Shown in pieces: positions 25,208 to 35,349 of a stretch of 58,345 bases of DNA. The notes beneath the pieces are model-generated. The model made no database searches and had not been told where the DNA came from. It saw nothing but the letters and a program-made list of their open reading frames with translations. How positions within the stretch are numbered: position 1 is the first letter of the stretch; each line of letters begins with the position of its first letter. Position numbers and translations under genes: made by a program. The DNA comes from Candidatus Blautia intestinavium. GTDB lineage: Bacteria; Bacillota; Clostridia; Lachnospirales; Lachnospiraceae. The stretch lies in the NCBI GenBank assembly GCA_019113745.1, contig DXGV01000025.1:1-58345 (forward strand). The letters run 5' to 3'.

Positions 25208-26716
25208 CTATACGCCCTGCTCCAGAATCTCATAAATCCTCTTCATATCCAGGTGTCTGCGAAGTTCCTTTGCCAGTATATCGTACTGCTGTTCCTTGAA
25301 AGAAGCAAAATCCACTCCCTCCATCCGGGATACATCCACTCCCTTCTTTTTTCCGGCAGCCTGCACAAGGGCAAGAGCCGCCTCTTCTTTATCAAAAATA
25401 CCGTGTACATAGGTACCGCAGACATTCTCTTTAAAGGCGCCTTCTGTTTTCTCCTGTCCTGTTACACTGTCCAGAATGGAGGTACAGGGTTTCCCGTTTC
25501 CCTTTCGGATACTGTCTCCCATATGGATCTCGTATCCGGTAAATTCCACTCCGGAAAGTATTTCATAATCTCCCGACAGCTCCAGGAATTTTCCCGTTAC
25601 CTGTGTTCTTGTTTTCTTTTCGGCAAAAACAGTTTCCATTGGAAGAAGCCCCATTCCTCTCATGGAACCGCCTGCCTCCACACCGTAAGGGTCGCTTAAG
25701 CTCTCTCCCAGCATCTGATATCCGCCGCAGATACCGAAGATCAATGTTCCCCTTGCCGCAGCCTTCAGGATCAGCGCTTCCATACCGCTTTCCCGAAGCC
25801 AGCGGAGATCTTCCATGGTGTTCTTTGTTCCCGGCAGGATGATAACATCCGGATTGCGCAGTTCTGCGGGATGCTTTACATAGCGCAGAGAAACGCCTGG
25901 AATGCTTTCCAGCGGATTAAAATCTGTAAAATTTGAAATCCTTGGAATACGGATCACCGCAATATCAATAAGTCCTGTCTCCTGATCTCTGTCGAAACGC
26001 TCCGTAAGACTGTCCTCATCTTCTACCTGGATGTCCAGATAAGGAGCCACTCCCACTACAGGAATCCTGCATTTTTCCTCCAGCATCCGGATTCCCGGAT
26101 CCAGGATGGTCTTGTCGCCCCGGAACTTATTGATGATCAGTCCTTTGATGCGATTTCTCTCCTCCGGCTCCAGAAGTTCCACCGTTCCGTAAAGCTGAGC
26201 GAAAACGCCGCCGCGGTCGATGTCCCCCACCAGAAGCACAGGAGCGTCCGCCATTTCTGCCATTCCCATATTTACAATATCTTCCGTTTTCAGGTTGATC
26301 TCCGCAGGACTTCCCGCTCCTTCGATCACAACGATATCATTTTCCCGGGAAAGGCTGCGGAAAGCCTTCATAATGTCAGGAACCAGGTTTTTCTTATATT
26401 TAAAATAATCCCTGGCGCTCATAGTCCCTAATACCTCGCCGTTTACGATCACCTGAGAGCCTGTATCATTAGTAGGCTTCAGAAGAATCGGATTCATTAA
26501 AACAGAGGGTTCGATCCCCGCCGCCTCCGCCTGCATTACCTGAGCCCTTCCCATTTCCAGACCTTCGCTGGTAATATAGGAATTAAGCGCCATATTCTGG
26601 GACTTAAAAGGCGCCACCCGATATCCGTCCTGATGGAAGATCCGGCAGAGTCCGGCCGTTAAAAGGCTCTTTCCCGCATTGGACATCGTTCCCTGTATCA
26701 TAATTGTTTTTGCCAT
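25208..26716 (-). CDS. cbiP: Cobyric acid synthase
   Basis: 502-aa glutamine-dependent amidase that amidates positions b, d, e and g of adenosyl-cobyrinate a,c-diamide. The N-terminal ATP-binding domain begins [15 protein letters not shown] and has [14 protein letters not shown]. The C-terminal type I amidotransferase domain has its nucleophile in [10 protein letters not shown] and the catalytic histidine in GTYVHGIFD. Complete in length. It lies between cobD and cbiC. Confidence 0.95.
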   Translation of the reverse strand: MAKTIMIQGTMSNAGKSLLTAGLCRIFHQDGYRVAPFKSQNMALNSYITSEGLEMGRAQVMQAEAAGIEPSVLMNPILLKPTNDTGSQVIVNGEVLGTMSARDYFKYKKNLVPDIMKAFRSLSRENDIVVIEGAGSPAEINLKTEDIVNMGMAEMADAPVLLVGDIDRGGVFAQLYGTVELLEPEERNRIKGLIINKFRGDKTILDPGIRMLEEKCRIPVVGVAPYLDIQVEDEDSLTERFDRDQETGLIDIAVIRIPRISNFTDFNPLESIPGVSLRYVKHPAELRNPDVIILPGTKNTMEDLRWLRESGMEALILKAAARGTLIFGICGGYQMLGESLSDPYGVEAGGSMRGMGLLPMETVFAEKKTRTQVTGKFLELSGDYEILSGVEFTGYEIHMGDSIRKGNGKPCTSILDSVTGQEKTEGAFKENVCGTYVHGIFDKEEAALALVQAAGKKKGVDVSRMEGVDFASFKEQQYDILAKELRRHLDMKRIYEILEQGV

Positions 26717-26735
26717 TGTTTTGTTACCTCTCTGT

Positions 26736-27782
26736 TCATATTTCCTCCAGAGCTGCTTTCAATGCCCCGGCCAGATATCTGTTTTCTTCATGGGTTCGCA
26801 CCGCCACACGGTAGTAGCCTTTTTCCAGTCCCGGATAATTGCTGCAGTCGCGGATCAGCGCCCCGTGGCGCACGCAGGCTTCAAAAAGCCCTTCCGGGCC
26901 GTGAAAGAACAGATAGTTTGCCTGAGAGGGATAGAGAAAAAGACCAAGTTTTTCCAGTTCCCCTCGAAGCCATGGAGCTTCGCGGAAGATCAGCTTCCGT
27001 CCCTCCTCCACATACTCTGTCTCTTTCAAAGCCGCGATCCCTGCCGCCTGAGCCATTACCGAAACATTCCACGGCTGAGTCACCTGCTCCATCCTTTCCA
27101 GAAGTTCTCTGTTTTCACAAAGCCCATAGCCCAGGCGGATCCCCGCCATGGCGTAGCGTTTTGTAAACGCCTTCAGGATAAAAAGGTTATGGTACCTGGG
27201 GAGCTGGGCTTTCAGAGAATACTTTCCCGGTTCCTTCACAAAATCCAGAAAGCATTCATCCACAACCAGAAGGATTCCCAGTTCCCGGCAGTAACGGAGC
27301 ACACGGAACAGAAACTCCCTTTCTGTGAGAATTCCCGTAGGATTATTGGGATTGCAGAGGAACACCATATCCAGATCTTTATGAAGGCTTCTGATAAAGT
27401 CCTCCTGGATGCAGAATCCATCTTCTTTTTTCAGATACACATGCTCCACTTGACAGCCTGTACTCAGAAGGGCCTGCTCATACTCGGCAAAAGACGGCGC
27501 GGGAACAAGTGCCCGCTTTGGCTTCACAGCCTGGCATAGAGAAAAAATCAGCTCTGCTGCGCCGTTTCCACAGATCACATACTCCGGCTCCACATCCTCA
27601 TACCGGCCCAGAGCTTCTCTCAGCGGAGCATACCCCACCTGAGGATAATCCTTAACGCATTCCAGACTGTCCCGGATAGCCTGCTTCACGCTTTCCGGCG
27701 TTCCGAGAGGATTGCAGTTGGCCGAAAAATCCACACAGTCTCTATAGCTGTATATGTTGCCTCCGTGTATGTGTTTTTCCAT
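26736..27782 (-). CDS. cobD: L-threonine-O-3-phosphate decarboxylase
   Basis: 348-aa PLP protein of the histidinol-phosphate aminotransferase subgroup that makes (R)-1-aminopropan-2-ol phosphate, the linker attached by CbiB. Motifs: HGGNIYSY and [10 protein letters not shown] at the N-terminus, [19 protein letters not shown] and the PLP-lysine region [18 protein letters not shown]. The context between cbiB and cbiP supports CobD rather than HisC. The start at 27782 has AGGAGAG 4 bases upstream; the ATG at 27797 lacks an RBS. Confidence 0.92.
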   Translation of the reverse strand: MEKHIHGGNIYSYRDCVDFSANCNPLGTPESVKQAIRDSLECVKDYPQVGYAPLREALGRYEDVEPEYVICGNGAAELIFSLCQAVKPKRALVPAPSFAEYEQALLSTGCQVEHVYLKKEDGFCIQEDFIRSLHKDLDMVFLCNPNNPTGILTEREFLFRVLRYCRELGILLVVDECFLDFVKEPGKYSLKAQLPRYHNLFILKAFTKRYAMAGIRLGYGLCENRELLERMEQVTQPWNVSVMAQAAGIAALKETEYVEEGRKLIFREAPWLRGELEKLGLFLYPSQANYLFFHGPEGLFEACVRHGALIRDCSNYPGLEKGYYRVAVRTHEENRYLAGALKAALEEI

Positions 27783-27861
27783 TCTTTCTCTCCTCATATC
27801 CTAAAGTAGTTTCCAGTATTTTCCTCTTTCAGATACTGTTCCGCATCTGTCATTTTTCCTG

Positions 27862-28845
27862 TCACCCTGCCAGAAAGAGAAGAAATCCTCTCAGCACAAG
27901 ACAGAAAACAAGACTTAAGACCGCCGCCGTATACATCAGACGGTTAGCCTTTTTAATATCCTCCGGCTCTACCGGACGAAGAGGATCTCCAATCGTAGGC
28001 TTTTCATACAATTTTCCAAAATAAAAAGCGTTGCCTGCAAGCTGCACGCCCAGAGCTCCCGCCATAGCGGATTCTGTCTGGGCGGAATTGGGGCTTGCAT
28101 GGTTCCGGCGGTCTCTTTTGTAGATTTTTCCGGCGTTTTTCCCGTCAAATCCGGACAGACAGGACGCCGCCACCATAAGCCAGCCGGAAATCCTGGCGGG
28201 AATATAGTTGGCGATATCGTCCAGCTTTGCGGCGCACCGTCCAAAATACAGATATTTTTCGTTTTTATAGCCCAGCATGGAGTCCATGGTGTTGACCCCT
28301 TTATAAAGAAACATCAAAGGCGCGCCTCCCAGGGCCATAAAAATCATAGGAGCGATCACTCCGTCCGAGCTGTTTTCTGCCACAGTTTCAACAGCGGCCT
28401 TCGTCACGCCTTCTTCCGTCAGAGACTGGGTGTCTCTTCCCACGATCATGGACACCGCATAGCGGGCTTCCTCGAGAGTTCCGTTTTTCAGTCTGTCATA
28501 TACCTTCATGCTCTCCTTCTTCAGAGATTTCGCGGCAAGAAGCTGCCAACACCAGAAGGTTTCCAGAAAAAGGCCGGCCCATGGGAAATAACGGTATAAA
28601 AGACAGAGAACTGCTCCCGGAACCCCCAGGCAGAGGACACAGACAAGCAGAACCTCTGTGAAGCCTCCCGCCAGTTCCCCGTCTTTTGTTTTTGGAAAAA
28701 GTCTTCGTATTCCTTTTTCAAGAGCCGCAATCAGGTTTCCGATAAGACATACCGGATGGTACAGACCTTTTGGATCCCCAAACAGTAAATCCAGAAGAAA
28801 ACCTGCCGCCAATGGTACAAAATATAAAAAATAATGATCTGACAC
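27862..28845 (-). CDS. cbiB: Adenosylcobinamide-phosphate synthase
   Basis: Integral membrane enzyme (327 aa) that joins aminopropanol phosphate to adenosylcobyric acid. Features: LLDLLFGDPKGLYHPVCLIGNLI near the N-terminus, VSMIVGRDTQSL, VETVAENSSDGVIAPMIFMALGG, KGVNTMDSMLGYKNEKY and the C-terminal MAGALGVQLAGNAFYFGKL; four or five membrane helices. The start proposed is GTG at 28845 with AGAGG 6 bases upstream; an ATG at 28875 would add a basic 10-residue tail. Confidence 0.92.
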   Translation of the reverse strand: MSDHYFLYFVPLAAGFLLDLLFGDPKGLYHPVCLIGNLIAALEKGIRRLFPKTKDGELAGGFTEVLLVCVLCLGVPGAVLCLLYRYFPWAGLFLETFWCWQLLAAKSLKKESMKVYDRLKNGTLEEARYAVSMIVGRDTQSLTEEGVTKAAVETVAENSSDGVIAPMIFMALGGAPLMFLYKGVNTMDSMLGYKNEKYLYFGRCAAKLDDIANYIPARISGWLMVAASCLSGFDGKNAGKIYKRDRRNHASPNSAQTESAMAGALGVQLAGNAFYFGKLYEKPTIGDPLRPVEPEDIKKANRLMYTAAVLSLVFCLVLRGFLLFLAG

Positions 28846-28942
28846 TCGTTTCCTCTTCCCGGCGCGTACCTGCACGCCGTTCTATTTATCACAAATTTTT
28901 TGTCCCGGTTATCTGGCAAACCGGTATTTTTCTTCTGATGCT

Positions 28943-30385
28943 TCAGCTTTTCTGCCGGCAGCAGTTTTCCTCTGCCGTCTGTCTCCTCCGGCTCCTGTAC
29001 GCGGCGCACTGCCTCAGAAACGCTTTCGGTACCTTTGGGTTTCCATAGTAGTAAAGATGAGGGAAGCCTGCAAGCAGGTTTTCCGTTCCATGAATACAGT
29101 TCCAGGAACGGTTGCTCCCTGGTTTCTGCGCCAGAAAATCCTTCCCGCAGTTTTCAGAATCAAAGTAATGGAACTCGTGAGCAGGAACAGCTCCCAGATT
29201 CTCACAGCCCAATACCGGCTTTTTCTGACTGAGCGTCACATAACCGAATCTGGAAAGACGCGGGGTACGGAACGCCTTTCCGGGAATCACGCCAGCCATG
29301 CGGTAGGCAGCTCCGTCCATCCCCTCCATTTCCTCATGGAGATACATAAAACCGCCGCATTCCGCCATACAGGGCATCCCTTCTTTAATCTTTCCTGCAA
29401 TTTCTTCTTTTACAGAGCAGTTTTTCTCCAGAGCCGCTCCATTTAACTCCGGATATCCTCCGTATAAAAGAAGACCATCCAGATCCTCCGGAAGACGGCT
29501 GTCCCTCATGGGAGAAAAAAAGACAAGCTCCGCTCCCATCTCTCTTAAAAGCTGAAAATTATCTTCATAAAAAAAACAGAACGCCTCGTCCCTTGCCACT
29601 CCTATCCGGAGAGGTCTTTTATGTTTCTCTTCCTCGCCGCGCTCCTTCCATATGTATCCTTCCCTCTCTTTATCCGAAAGGTTTGTCTCCAGGTCAGGAG
29701 CACTGTCCGCAAGAGCAAGGATTCCTTCCATATCCAGAGTTTCCTCCAGAATCCCGGCCAGCTTTTTTAAGTTTTCCTGAAGCTGAGGGATTTCATCCGG
29801 AAGAATCAGTCCAAGATGGCGGCTCTCGATCACACAGTCCTCCGCCTTTGGCACATAACCCAGCACTTTAATACCCAGCTCTTTTTCCAGGAGGATCTTC
29901 ATCCTAGGATAAAGCATAGGCGACATCTGGTTCAAAATAACTCCCCGGATCCTGCTGTCCTTTTTGTATTCCAGGAATCCCTTGATATAGGCGGCAAGGG
30001 ATACGCTCATCCCTTTGCTGTTCACAATAAAGAGCACCGGAGTATCCGTGACCGAGGCAAGATCATAGGCGCTGGCTTTTGAAGTAGTGCCGCCTACGCC
30101 GTCGTAGTATCCCATAACCCCTTCCATCACTGCGATCCGGCAGTCTTCGGCGTTTTTTCCAAGAAGATACCTGGTGACTTCCGGAGACGTAAAAAAAGTA
30201 TCCAGATTCCTCGATTTTGTTCCGATCACCCGGCTGTGAAACATGGGATCGATAAAATCCGGCCCGCATTTAAAAGAAGCCGTTTTCAACCCTCTGTTCA
30301 CAAGAGCCTGAAGAAGTCCGCAGGTGATCAGGGTTTTTCCGCTTCCGCTGGCTCCTGCCGCCAGAAGGATCCTTGGAATTTTCAT
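28943..30385 (-). CDS. cbiA: Cobyrinate a,c-diamide synthase
   Basis: 480-aa glutamine-dependent amidase of positions a and c. The P-loop is AAGASGSGKTLI and the second nucleotide motif is VMEGVMGYYDGVGG. The amidotransferase nucleophile is in CMAECGGFMYL. It overlaps the upstream cbiJET stop as ATGA, with GGAGG 7 bases before the ATG. The last 25 residues (RSRRRQTAEENCCRQKS) are basic and Cys-rich and run past the usual family end, possibly a read-out after loss of an earlier stop. Confidence 0.94.
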   Translation of the reverse strand: MKIPRILLAAGASGSGKTLITCGLLQALVNRGLKTASFKCGPDFIDPMFHSRVIGTKSRNLDTFFTSPEVTRYLLGKNAEDCRIAVMEGVMGYYDGVGGTTSKASAYDLASVTDTPVLFIVNSKGMSVSLAAYIKGFLEYKKDSRIRGVILNQMSPMLYPRMKILLEKELGIKVLGYVPKAEDCVIESRHLGLILPDEIPQLQENLKKLAGILEETLDMEGILALADSAPDLETNLSDKEREGYIWKERGEEEKHKRPLRIGVARDEAFCFFYEDNFQLLREMGAELVFFSPMRDSRLPEDLDGLLLYGGYPELNGAALEKNCSVKEEIAGKIKEGMPCMAECGGFMYLHEEMEGMDGAAYRMAGVIPGKAFRTPRLSRFGYVTLSQKKPVLGCENLGAVPAHEFHYFDSENCGKDFLAQKPGSNRSWNCIHGTENLLAGFPHLYYYGNPKVPKAFLRQCAAYRSRRRQTAEENCCRQKS

Positions 30386-32367
30386 TGCGTCTCCTCCTGC
30401 TGAATCGTAATAATATAAATCGGATTTTCTCCCATCATCATATGATAGCGTCCCACATTTTTTGACCTGGACACCGCAAGCTGGACGATCTCTGTTTCCC
30501 AGGCTGCTGATTCATCTGCTGCCTGAAGCTCCTGGATGCATTCCATAGCTTCTCCTACAGTTTCCAGAGTGATGCAGTTAATCACCATCCGGACGTTCCT
30601 GTTCTTTTCCAGAAGAAGACGGATGATGTCCTTAAGATTTCCTGAAGAGCCGCCGATAAAAGCATGGGTGGGCGCGGGAAGATCCCTCATAGCCTCAGGC
30701 GCTGTTCCACGGATAACGGTCAGATTGTCGGCGGCAAACTTTTTCCTGTTTTCTTCCAGAAGAGAAGCTGCCTCTTCCTTCTTTTCTATGGCGTACACCT
30801 TTCCCTTAAAAGCTCTCAGGGCCATCTCTATGGACACGGAGCCCGTTCCCGCGCCTACGTCATAACAGACCGCGTCTTCAGTAAGCCGGAGCTTTCCAAG
30901 AGAAACTGTCCTCACCTCTGTTTTCGTCATGGGGGCTTTTCCCCGGATAAACGCCTCGTCCGGAAATCCATGAGTCGCCGGATGAGGAACGGCTTTTTCG
31001 TTGTAAGCACAGAGGACACTGAGGGCGTCCCCCTGGTAGTCCAGAAGTTCCGCCGGTTTTTTCACGAATATTTTTTCGTTCTTATAAGACAGATTTTCTC
31101 CCACATAAAGAAGCACGTCGTCCATCCCATATGTATGAAGCCTGCCTGCAATCTCCGCCACCTTATCCTTTGTTCCAAGAATGGCGAATACCTTTCTGTT
31201 GGTACGGATAAGAGGGAGCAGGCTGCAGTCTCTTCCATGGGCGCTGACGATACAGGCATCGTCCCAGGAAAGACCGATCTTTGCCATAAAATATACCACA
31301 GAGGAAATTCCACAGAGAATCTCCGTCTCCGGTCCAAGAAGCTCCAGAAGCTTTTTTGCTCCGCTGTAAAAACCAACGTCGCCGGAAAGGGCTATGACAA
31401 TGCGGGAATACTCCGGATGCTTCCGGATATAATCAGCGATCTCCTCGCTTCTGTATTCATAAAAAACGTCCTGTCCGGGAAGCTTCACTGCGTCCGCCAT
31501 TCTTCTGGCGCCGACGATCAGATCCGCCTGCTCCACCGCTCTTTTTCCTTCCACAGTAAGAGTATCTTCGCTTCCCATTCCGATCCCGAGGAGAGTCACC
31601 TTCGGCTTTCCTGTGATAGAGAACTTTTCCGCCAGCATCCGTTTACACTCTTTCAAAGAAACCCCTTCCTCCTGTGCAGGTCTTCCGATGATCACCGGAA
31701 CGGCGCCGCAGGCGAGGGCCGCCTGGATCTTTTCCTGAAACCCTCCGGCTTTTCCCGAATCCTTTGTCACGAGATAGCGGCATTCATACTGCCGCAGTAT
31801 GGCTTTGTTAAATTCCTCCGAAAAAGGCCCCTGCACGGCAATGAGATGTCTTCCCTCAAAACCAAGCTGACGGCAGGCTTCAATCACGGAAGGCAGAGAA
31901 AGTACTCTTGCATACAGTCTTTCCTGATAATCCGGAACGGAAGTGAAAACAGAAAGCTCTTTGCTCCCTGTGGTGAGAAGCACGTTCCCGTCTGTCTGCT
32001 TCAGGTATTCCGCAGCTTCCCGGGCGTTCTTAACGTAAACCGCTTTCTGACGTCCGCTTTCCGCCCGGAGGACCCGGATATAAGGGCATCCTGTCCCTGC
32101 GCAGGCGTTCCGGATATTTTCCGTCACCTCCGAAGCGTAAGGATGGGTGGCGTCGAGAACAAGCTCCGGCTTTTCCCGGCGGAACATTTCTTCCATCTCC
32201 TCTTCTGTCAGGCGTTTTGCCTGTATCTTCAGAAAAGAATCCTCGTGGAGGGATTTTGAACCATACTCCGTGGCTACGCAGGCGAGGACGGAAATCCCGT
32301 TTTCCGATAAAAAACGGCAGATTTCGTATCCTTCTGTTGTCCCTGCAAAAACAATGGCTCTATACAT
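30382..32367 (-). CDS. cbiJET: Three-domain corrinoid enzyme: precorrin-6A reductase, C5-methyltransferase and C15-methyltransferase/decarboxylase
   Basis: 661 aa with three enzymes in order. Residues 1-252 are CbiJ/CobK (IVFAGTTEGYEI, LDATHPYA, VQGPFSEEFN, TKDSGKAGGF). Residues about 255-455 are the CbiE methylase (VTLLGIGMGSEDTLTVEG, ALSGDVGFYSG). Residues about 470-650 are the CbiT class I methyltransferase (VCYDVGAGTGSVSIEMAL, AFIGGSSGNLKDII). The protein would reduce cobalt-precorrin-6A, methylate C5 and C15 and remove the C12 acetate carboxylate. CbiET fusions are common; adding CbiJ is less so. It overlaps cbiH by 8 bases and cbiA by 4. Confidence 0.93.
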   Translation of the reverse strand: MYRAIVFAGTTEGYEICRFLSENGISVLACVATEYGSKSLHEDSFLKIQAKRLTEEEMEEMFRREKPELVLDATHPYASEVTENIRNACAGTGCPYIRVLRAESGRQKAVYVKNAREAAEYLKQTDGNVLLTTGSKELSVFTSVPDYQERLYARVLSLPSVIEACRQLGFEGRHLIAVQGPFSEEFNKAILRQYECRYLVTKDSGKAGGFQEKIQAALACGAVPVIIGRPAQEEGVSLKECKRMLAEKFSITGKPKVTLLGIGMGSEDTLTVEGKRAVEQADLIVGARRMADAVKLPGQDVFYEYRSEEIADYIRKHPEYSRIVIALSGDVGFYSGAKKLLELLGPETEILCGISSVVYFMAKIGLSWDDACIVSAHGRDCSLLPLIRTNRKVFAILGTKDKVAEIAGRLHTYGMDDVLLYVGENLSYKNEKIFVKKPAELLDYQGDALSVLCAYNEKAVPHPATHGFPDEAFIRGKAPMTKTEVRTVSLGKLRLTEDAVCYDVGAGTGSVSIEMALRAFKGKVYAIEKKEEAASLLEENRKKFAADNLTVIRGTAPEAMRDLPAPTHAFIGGSSGNLKDIIRLLLEKNRNVRMVINCITLETVGEAMECIQELQAADESAAWETEIVQLAVSRSKNVGRYHMMMGENPIYIITIQQEETQ

Positions 32368-33091
32368 TCCGGTATCCTCTTGGCGTTACCATCTTTCCGT
32401 TTATTTCTTTTGTCTGGGAATTGCCCACAAAAACGGTCGTGAACATATCCACCGGGGTGTCACGAAGCTCCTTTAAGCTCATCACACGTCCCGCCTCGCC
32501 TTCTCTTCCGATATTGGCCACAATTCCGCAGACCGTCTCCGGAGCTTTGTACCGCATCATCAGATCACAGGCTTTCTGAAGATAATCATGGCGTTTTTTG
32601 CTGGAAGGATTGTAAAGGCAGATCACAAAATCCGCCTGAGATGCTCCCAGAAGTCTTGCCTCGATCTTTTCCCATGGGGTGAGAAGATCACTGAGACTGA
32701 TCAGACAGAAGTCATGGATCAGAGGAGCCCCCAGCACCGCCGCCCCTGCAAGAGCAGCCGTCACACCGGGAACGATCTCAAGCTCTACCTCCGGATACCG
32801 TACGCCGATCTCGTACATCAGTCCGGCCATTCCGTAAACTCCGGCGTCCCCGCTGCAGATCATGGAAACGATTTTTCCTTTCATGGCCTCCTCAAAAGCC
32901 ATCACGCACCGCTCTGTCTCACGCTTCATAGGCGTTGTCAGAAATTCCTTATCTGAAAAATTATCTTTTACAAGATCAACATACACCGTATATCCGATGA
33001 TCACGTCGCTGGCCTTTAACGCCTCCGCCGCTCTTTCTGTCATTTGTTCACGGCCTCCCGGCCCGATTCCCACTACATAAATTTTATTCAA
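32360..33091 (-). CDS. cbiH: Cobalt-factor III C17-methyltransferase
   Basis: 243-aa SAM-dependent methylase that contracts the ring and methylates C17. Motifs: IYVVGIGPGGREQMTERA, MICSGDAGVYGMAGLMYE, VPGVTAALAGAAVLGAPL and ICLYNPSSKKRHDYL. The start proposed is TTG at 33091, 6 bases after GGGAGG and overlapping the cbiG end; an upstream frame to 33118 adds nine unlikely residues. Confidence 0.93.
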   Translation of the reverse strand: MNKIYVVGIGPGGREQMTERAAEALKASDVIIGYTVYVDLVKDNFSDKEFLTTPMKRETERCVMAFEEAMKGKIVSMICSGDAGVYGMAGLMYEIGVRYPEVELEIVPGVTAALAGAAVLGAPLIHDFCLISLSDLLTPWEKIEARLLGASQADFVICLYNPSSKKRHDYLQKACDLMMRYKAPETVCGIVANIGREGEAGRVMSLKELRDTPVDMFTTVFVGNSQTKEINGKMVTPRGYRNV

Positions 33092-34208
33092 ACCGTACCT
33101 CCCATTTCCGGACCGCAAGAGCTGTCGTCACTCCGTTGGCTCCGTATTTTTTTTCGATCAGGATTCCCTGTGCCGCAGCCGTCACTGCGCTTCTCTCGCA
33201 TACATTTTCCACTCCTGTTATGGACTTTACAAAGGCGGAAGATGTGAATTCTCCCCGGGCTTTCAAAAGCTCTTCTTCACTGAAAACGGAAAAAGGTATT
33301 TCCCATCTTGCGGCAAGAGCCAGAAGTCCTTCCTCTTCTTTTTTCAGATCGATACTGGCAAGCCGCTCCACTGCCTTCCTGTATACGGAGGCTCTCTCCA
33401 GACATGCCTTTGCCGCTTCATAAACAGCATCGGCTTCCTTTCCTTTTCTGCACCCCATTCCCAGGGTAACAACAGGCGGAACAATCTGGACAGTGGAAGG
33501 GAAGGGCATACAGGAAGAATGAACCGTTACCGCGATTCCTACATGAGGACGCTTTTTTTCTCCCGGATTTTCCGATATCCTGTTCTGCTTCGCCGCGCCG
33601 GGGGCGCCATGCGGCAGATCTTCTTCTGCGGCGGGAATCCCGTCCTGATCACATAGCACTAATCCTTCCGGCAGTACGCCCTTCCAGGGAAATTCGCTGT
33701 AAAATCCCACCTGTTCTCCCGCCAGAAGGGCTGCGGAAACCTCCTTCGCCGTCTTCATATTTATAATCTCACAGCCGTTTTTCTTTGCAAATACATCTAC
33801 TGCAAAACGATTGTGAAGATCTGTAGCCGTGGTCACAACAGGCTGCGCTTTCAGAATACTGGCAGCTTCCAGCGCCAGGGCGTTTGCCCCTCCAAGATGG
33901 CCTGAAAGAAGGGAGATTACAAACTGACCGCACTCATCGATCACCAGTACGGCCGGATCCGATTTTTTGCTGGCCACAAAGGGCGCGATACTCCTGACTG
34001 CGATTCCGCAGGCTCCTACAAAAATGATTCCGTCGTCCTGTACAAACCGTTTTTCCGTCCAGCACCCTGCGCTTTCTTTTATGGAATCCTCCAGATATTT
34101 ACTTTTTTTTGCAAGAACTACTGTATGTCCTCTGCCTTCAAGCCCCTGCTTCAAACGTTCTGATGTATGAAGTCCCGTCAGGCTGAAGCAGATGATAGAA
34201 AGCTTCAT
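33084..34208 (-). CDS. cbiG: Cobalt-precorrin-5A hydrolase
   Basis: 374-aa protein that opens the delta-lactone and releases acetaldehyde. The N-terminal domain has FVGACGIAVRSIAPFVASKKSDPAVLVIDE and FVISLLSGHLGGANALA. The C-terminal CobE-like domain has VTLGMGCRKGKEADAVYEA and GVENVCERSAVTAA. A linker of about 45 residues rich in Glu, Lys and Pro lies between (about 195-235). It ends overlapping the cbiH TTG start. Confidence 0.93.
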   Translation of the reverse strand: MKLSIICFSLTGLHTSERLKQGLEGRGHTVVLAKKSKYLEDSIKESAGCWTEKRFVQDDGIIFVGACGIAVRSIAPFVASKKSDPAVLVIDECGQFVISLLSGHLGGANALALEAASILKAQPVVTTATDLHNRFAVDVFAKKNGCEIINMKTAKEVSAALLAGEQVGFYSEFPWKGVLPEGLVLCDQDGIPAAEEDLPHGAPGAAKQNRISENPGEKKRPHVGIAVTVHSSCMPFPSTVQIVPPVVTLGMGCRKGKEADAVYEAAKACLERASVYRKAVERLASIDLKKEEEGLLALAARWEIPFSVFSEEELLKARGEFTSSAFVKSITGVENVCERSAVTAAAQGILIEKKYGANGVTTALAVRKWEVRFE

Positions 34209-34256
34209 TTTCTTTATCCCTGCCTGTCTTTTCCGGATTTTGCCGCCGTCATATTG

Positions 34257-35015
34257 TTATTTAGACCCTTTGCGGAACTCCGTGGTGAACTCCGGATCAT
34301 ACAGCTTGGACCGCTCATAGTCCGAAGTTTTTACTGCGTCTCCGATAATCGTAAGAGCTGTTTTGGTGATATTGTTTTCCTTTGCCGTCTGAGCCAGAGT
34401 TCCCACCGTACAGATAAACTTCTTTTCATCCTCCCAGGTTGCTTTATAAACAATAGCCGCCGGAGTATCCTCACGGTATCCGCCCTCGATCAGACGTCTG
34501 CTCAGCTCTTCCAGCATTCCCGTACTTAAAAAGATCACCATCGTAGCCTGATGAGCCGCGAAAGACTGGATACTTTCCTTTGCAGGAACCGGAGTTCTTC
34601 CCTCCATTCTGGTGATGATCACACTCTGGGAAATCTCCGGCAAGGTGTATTCCAGGTTCAGCGCGCTGGCCGCGCCGCAGAAGGAACTGACTCCCGGGCA
34701 GGAATCATAGGGAATGCCCTTTTCATCCAGAATATCCATTTGTTCGCGGACGGCACCGTAAATACAGGGATCTCCCGTGTGAAGCCGGACGGTTGTCTTT
34801 CCCTCGGCCTCCGCCTTTTCCATTACGGAGATCACTTCCTCCAGCGTCATCTTCGCGCTGTTGTAAATCGTACAAATATCCTTCGTGTATTCCAGAAGCT
34901 TCGGATTAACCAGAGATCCGGCGTAAATGATCACATCCGCCTCCTCCAGATACTGTTTTCCTCTTACTGTAATAAGATCCGGCGCTCCCGGACCTGCTCC
35001 CACAAAATGTACCAT
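34257..35015 (-). CDS. cbiF: Cobalt-precorrin-4 C11-methyltransferase
   Basis: 252-aa SAM-dependent methylase. Motifs: VHFVGAGPGAPDLITVRG, VRLHTGDPCIYGAVREQM, PGVSSFCGAASALNLEYTLPEISQ and IITRMEGRTPVP. It is first in the corrinoid operon; AAAAGGAG lies 7 bases before the ATG, behind a strong promoter and a leader of about 140 bases. Confidence 0.95.
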   Translation of the reverse strand: MVHFVGAGPGAPDLITVRGKQYLEEADVIIYAGSLVNPKLLEYTKDICTIYNSAKMTLEEVISVMEKAEAEGKTTVRLHTGDPCIYGAVREQMDILDEKGIPYDSCPGVSSFCGAASALNLEYTLPEISQSVIITRMEGRTPVPAKESIQSFAAHQATMVIFLSTGMLEELSRRLIEGGYREDTPAAIVYKATWEDEKKFICTVGTLAQTAKENNITKTALTIIGDAVKTSDYERSKLYDPEFTTEFRKGSK

Positions 35016-35156
35016 CTCTTTTCTCCTTTTCTGACCGTCTGTTTTCTATTTTCTGCGCATATGCCCGCACAAACGCCGCGACAAAGCGGCTCCGGAAAGC
35101 CTTTAAGACTGTCCTGCCGAAAGCATAGCGTCGACATACAAAAAGCGAAATATACG
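35016..35156 (-). promoter_or_regulatory. Leader of the corrinoid operon
   Basis: About 140 bases with a GCCGC/GCGGC hairpin and other GC-rich segments. I looked for the cobalamin-riboswitch landmarks (the GCCACTG box, the GGTGAA segment) and did not find them. It may be an unclassified control element or simply an untranslated leader. Confidence 0.3.
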
Positions 35157-35162
35157 TTCCCT

Positions 35163-35191
35163 ATTATATAATTTCACATGGTAAAAGTCAA
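35163..35191 (-). promoter_or_regulatory. Promoter of the cbiF-to-cbiC operon
   Basis: Minus strand: TTGACT, 17-base spacer, TATAAT. Confidence 0.85.
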
Positions 35192-35265
35192 TGAAACTGC
35201 CCGGGTTTTAAGACTGAAATCGGAGACCAGACATCTGCTATTTACAGCCCCGCCTGCAGCCAAAG

Positions 35266-35313
35266 CAAAAAAACACCCTCTGCCAAAGTCAGTTACACAA
35301 CTCCAACAGAGGG
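35266..35313 (-). terminator. Rho-independent terminator after the Rpn-type gene
   Basis: Minus strand: CCCTCTG, 24-base loop, CAGAGGG, then TG and TTTTTTT. It separates the Rpn/DUF1703 module from the corrinoid operon. Confidence 0.75.
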
Positions 35314-35349
35314 CGCTTATCCTTCTTTCTCATCATCAGACACTTTGCT

